64,000 nt of DNA from positions 18,725-82,724 of the forward strand of contig JAEXNT010000041.1 in assembly GCA_023439545.1 (NCBI GenBank). Direction: 5' to 3'. Below, piece after piece: positions 60,984-64,000 of this stretch. Made by a program: the position numbers and the translations under genes. This DNA is from Bacillota bacterium (lineage in GTDB: Bacteria > Bacillota > Clostridia > Acetivibrionales > DTU013). The notes under the pieces were generated by a model. The model was not told the DNA's origin and made no database searches. It saw only the letters and a list, made by a program, of their open reading frames with translations. Each line of letters begins with the position of its first letter. Position 1 is the first letter of the stretch.

Positions 60984-61010
60984 GGCTGCTCCGTGCGGGC
61001 AGCCTTTTTT
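60984..61010 (+). terminator. Terminator of the mnmE-noc block
   Basis: GGCTGC (60984-60989) / GCAGCC (60999-61004), then six T. Confidence 0.8.
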
Positions 61011-61132
61011 ATTATTACTTAACGTCCCGGAAGGACATATTAATACAGGGTAAGAATGAAAAAAGTGGACAGACTTGTGAAAGTTTATTAAAATATATAA
61101 GGCACCAATTTACAGCGAAAGAGGTTATTTTC

Positions 61133-63679
61133 ATGGCGGACACTGAAGGAACGAATGTGCAAAGGGTTATACCGGTTGATATAGAATCGGAAATGAAAAA
61201 ATCTTTTATAGACTACGCAATGAGCGTTATTGTCGACCGTGCGCTGCCTGACGTAAGGGATGGATTGAAGCCTGTGCATAGAAGGATCCTCTATTCCATG
61301 TATTCACAGGGATTCACTTCGGACAAGCCATATCGTAAATGTGCAACAACCGTAGGCGATGTGCTTGGTAAATACCACCCTCACGGTGACGCTGCCGTTT
61401 ATGACAGCCTTGTCCGTATGGCGCAGGATTTTTCACTCAGATATACTCTTATAGACGGTCACGGTAATTTCGGTTCCAGAGACGGCGATCCGCCGGCTGC
61501 AATGAGGTATACGGAAGCCAGGCTTTCAAAGATCTCGAACGAGCTGCTTGCGGACATAAACAAGGATACGGTTGATTTCAAGCCCAACTTTGACGAGCAC
61601 GAGATGGAACCAATAGTTTTGCCGTCCAGATTCCCGAACCTTCTTGTCAATGGTTCTTCGGGAATAGCTGTCGGTATGGCTACGAATATTCCGCCGCACA
61701 ATCTGACGGAGGTTATCAACGGAATTGTTGCAATGATCGAAAATCCAGATATAACTATAGATGACCTCAACAGGATAATTAAGGGACCCGACTTTCCTAC
61801 GGCGGGAACCATAGTAGGCAAGCAGGGCATCAGGGATTATTTCAGAACGGGCAGAGGCAGGGTAGTCGTCCGGGCAAAGGCTGAAATAGAGACGATGAAC
61901 AATGGCAGACAGCGCATCATTGTCAGGGATCTGCCGTATCAGGTCAATAAAGCCAGACTGATCGAGAAAATTGCAGAGCTTGTCAAGGACAAGAGGATAG
62001 ATGGGATCTCGGATATAAATGACGAATCGGACAGGATCGACGCCGTAAGGATTGTTATCCACCTGAAGAAGGACGCCAACGCAAATGTCGTACTGAACCA
62101 GCTGTACAAGAATACGCAGCTGCAGGATGCTTTCAGCGTCAATATGCTGGCGCTTGTTCCAACGGCTGAGGGCAAATTCGAGCCGAAAATCATCAACCTG
62201 AAGCATGCGCTCCAATATTATCTGAAGCATCAGGAGGAAGTCATCACCAGGCGCACGCGCTTCGAGCTTGAGAAAGCCGAAGCGAGGGCTCACATTTTGG
62301 AAGGCCTGAAAATTGCAATAGACAACCTCGACGAGGTCATTAGGATAATCAGGAGTTCCAGGACTGAAGCGCTGGCGAAGGAAGGACTATCTGAGAGGTT
62401 TGGCCTCAGCGACCGCCAGGCTCAGGCTATTGTCGATATGAGGCTGGGCAGGCTAACAGGACTCGAAAGAGACAAGCTCGAAGCCGAATATCGCGACATT
62501 ATGGAGAAGATAAATTATTACAGGAGAGTGCTTGCCGACGAGAATCTTCTATTGAATATAGTAAAGGAAGAGCTGCAGGCGATCAAAGAGAAGTACGGCG
62601 ATGAAAGAAGAACCGATATAACTATCGATGAAGACGAAATAGATATAGAGGATCTTATAAAGGAAGAAGAGAACGTTATCACACTTACGCACTTCGGCTA
62701 TATCAAGAGACTCCCGGCGGATACCTACAAGAGCCAGAAGCGCGGAGGCAAAGGCATAGCGGCGTTGAGCACACGCGAGGAGGACTTTGTTGAAAGACTG
62801 TTCATAACTTCGACGCATCATTATATAATGTTCTTTACGAACAAGGGCAGGGTCTACAGGCTCAAGGCCTACCAGATCCACGAGGCCGGCCGTCAGGCAA
62901 AAGGTACTGCTATAGTCAATCTGCTTGAACTGGAGAGCGACGAGAAGATCACCGCTGTGATCCCGATAGCCGAATATCAGGAAGGCATGTATCTGATAAT
63001 GGCCACAAGATACGGTCATGTCAAGAAGACCGATGTTATGGAATATGATAACATCAGGAAAGGCGGACTTACCGCGGTTACACTGAGAGAAAACGATGAA
63101 CTCATCGACGTAAGGCTGACCGACGGAAATCAGGACATTATCCTCGTTACGAGGGACGGTATGTCGATAAGATTCCAGGAAAGCGACGTCAGACCGTTGG
63201 GCAGGGTTTCGCAGGGTGTTAGGGGCATAAGCCTGGACGAAGACGATTATGTAGTCGGGATGGGTACCTCAAGACCAGACACAACTCTGCTGGTAGTCAC
63301 AGAAAACGGCTTTGGCAAACGAACAGAGCTAGAAGAGTACAAGACCCAGACAAGAGCGGGCAAGGGTATCCTTACGTACCGGGTAACGGATAAGACCGGA
63401 AAGGTTGCCGGTATAAAGCTTGTAAATGAGACGGATGAAATAATGCTCATCAGCTCAGACGGCACGATAATAAGATTGAGGGTCAGCGATATCAGCATCC
63501 TCGGGCGTGCAACCCAGGGCGTAACGCTGATGAGGACATCCAACGGGAACAATGTCGTAAGCATCGCAAGGATAGAGACAGAGGGCGACGAAAATTCCGA
63601 GGATGAACAAGGAGACGCGCCCGAAGAGGACCGGGCCGATTCGGCCGTAGCTGGTGAAACGCCGGACGATGAACAATAA
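61133..63679 (+). CDS. gyrA: DNA gyrase subunit A
   Basis: 848 residues. Catalytic tyrosine Y126 in PAAMRYTEARLS. The winged helix with the quinolone-resistance region reads HPHGDAAVYDSLVRMAQ. The residue equal to E. coli Ser83 is alanine (A87), and the Asp87 equivalent is D91. Six beta-propeller repeats (residues 515-820) include the GyrA box KRGGKGIAALS, which marks a gyrase rather than topoisomerase IV. Acidic tail (ENSEDEQGDAPEEDRADSAV). Confidence 0.98.
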   Translation: MADTEGTNVQRVIPVDIESEMKKSFIDYAMSVIVDRALPDVRDGLKPVHRRILYSMYSQGFTSDKPYRKCATTVGDVLGKYHPHGDAAVYDSLVRMAQDFSLRYTLIDGHGNFGSRDGDPPAAMRYTEARLSKISNELLADINKDTVDFKPNFDEHEMEPIVLPSRFPNLLVNGSSGIAVGMATNIPPHNLTEVINGIVAMIENPDITIDDLNRIIKGPDFPTAGTIVGKQGIRDYFRTGRGRVVVRAKAEIETMNNGRQRIIVRDLPYQVNKARLIEKIAELVKDKRIDGISDINDESDRIDAVRIVIHLKKDANANVVLNQLYKNTQLQDAFSVNMLALVPTAEGKFEPKIINLKHALQYYLKHQEEVITRRTRFELEKAEARAHILEGLKIAIDNLDEVIRIIRSSRTEALAKEGLSERFGLSDRQAQAIVDMRLGRLTGLERDKLEAEYRDIMEKINYYRRVLADENLLLNIVKEELQAIKEKYGDERRTDITIDEDEIDIEDLIKEEENVITLTHFGYIKRLPADTYKSQKRGGKGIAALSTREEDFVERLFITSTHHYIMFFTNKGRVYRLKAYQIHEAGRQAKGTAIVNLLELESDEKITAVIPIAEYQEGMYLIMATRYGHVKKTDVMEYDNIRKGGLTAVTLRENDELIDVRLTDGNQDIILVTRDGMSIRFQESDVRPLGRVSQGVRGISLDEDDYVVGMGTSRPDTTLLVVTENGFGKRTELEEYKTQTRAGKGILTYRVTDKTGKVAGIKLVNETDEIMLISSDGTIIRLRVSDISILGRATQGVTLMRTSNGNNVVSIARIETEGDENSEDEQGDAPEEDRADSAVAGETPDDEQ

Positions 63680-63728
63680 GCAACAAGTAATAAGTAATAA
63701 GTAAGTCGATTTAACGGTATACCCAATT

Positions 63729-63759
63729 ACCGGGGCTGCGAACAGCGGCTCCGGTTTTT
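63729..63759 (+). terminator. Terminator of gyrA
   Basis: ACCGGGGCTGC (63729-63739) / GCGGCTCCGGT (63745-63755), 11 bp with two G-U pairs, then TTTTT. Confidence 0.85.
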
Positions 63760-63792
63760 GTATATGGCTTATTGCGCCGGCACATAAGCTTC

Positions 63793-63818
63793 ATTAATAT
63801 GCTGCGCAGCATATTAAT
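63793..63818. repeat. 26-bp perfect palindrome
   Basis: ATTAATATGCTGC followed by its exact reverse complement, with no central spacer. No T tract follows, so it fits a protein-binding site or a cruciform rather than a terminator. Confidence 0.6.
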
Positions 63819-64000
63819 TGGCTGTAATCGACAAGGTCAATTGCCGGTTCCGGGGGCGGTTCTTGATTTTTCACCATGAAACCGGAGTAAAACAGGAGTA
63901 TGCAACGATAAAACCGAGCATAAAAAAGAGAACCAGGAATAAATCAGCGTGATACAGGTAAAAGCTAATATGTGTGGGTTGAACGGGGCCTTGCGCGGTG

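Larger units (their letters stand above)
63680..64000. other. Gene-free region after gyrA
   Basis: No supportable gene in these 321 bases. AAGTAAT is repeated three times just after the gyrA stop. A terminator and a 26-bp palindrome, listed separately, lie in the middle. The last 150 bases show no feature I recognise. Confidence 0.5.

Noticed and set aside
60967..61132. Noc-binding sites near noc and gyrA
   Set aside because: No palindrome of the ATTTCCCGGGAAAT type was seen here or elsewhere in the window.
1..64000. CRISPR array, rRNA operon, insertion sequence
   Set aside because: No regularly spaced repeats, no rRNA sequence and no transposase gene or terminal repeats were found.

Overview
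The window is a piece of a Clostridia-class Firmicute chromosome that spans the replication origin. The evidence is the classical gene order around dnaA (rpmH-rnpA-yidD-yidC-jag-mnmE-mnmG-rsmG-noc-gyrA on one side; dnaA-dnaN-yaaA-recF-remB-gyrB-parA-parB on the other), AGGAGG-type ribosome binding sites, and consensus -35/-10 promoters. Gene direction flips at about 52.5-53.0 kb, where perfect DnaA boxes lie between dnaA and rpmH. Almost everything to the left reads leftward and everything to the right reads rightward, as expected for genes co-directional with the two forks. I cannot name the species; a fibre- or glycan-degrading clostridium is plausible from the left-hand catabolic genes.

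Layout. 1-8 kb: the start of a MerR regulator, a YflT-like stress protein, a small membrane protein, and the glutamate synthase operon gltB-gltD behind a leader with an attenuator-like hairpin. 8-12.4 kb: a leftward envelope/regulator cluster with a DUF4097-type lipoprotein, a DUF4173-type membrane protein, and two pairs of a membrane protein with a small XRE regulator. 12.5-28.1 kb: a leftward catabolic region with an LplABC/YtcQP-type sugar ABC importer, a YesM/YesN-type two-component system, creatininase-like hydrolase, esterase, aldo/keto reductase, L-serine dehydratase (two subunits), M20 amidohydrolase, a GH39 glycosidase and another alpha/beta hydrolase.

28.3-41.1 kb: a 12.77-kb integrated element bounded by a 59-bp direct repeat of the 3' part of tRNA-Ser(GCU). 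It carries a tyrosine integrase, a divergent pair of ribbon-helix-helix regulators, an excisionase/AlpA-like protein, a D5-type helicase, a terminase small subunit, a tape measure protein and a major-tail-like protein. It has no recognisable terminase large subunit, portal, protease, capsid or lysis gene. It therefore looks like a phage satellite (PICI-like) or a strongly reduced prophage. The odd feature is that it carries tail genes without head genes. It also holds several unexplained cis elements: an operator array, a possible small RNA, DnaA boxes, a long inverted repeat next to the helicase gene, and a structured terminator leader.

41.1-64 kb: two serine tRNAs and serS, a DUF4446 protein, parB/parA with two perfect parS sites, gyrB, remB, recF, yaaA, dnaN, dnaA, the origin, and the rightward rpmH-to-gyrA block. 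The last 320 bases, after gyrA, hold a terminator and a 26-bp perfect palindrome but no gene that I can support. No CRISPR array, rRNA or insertion sequence was seen.
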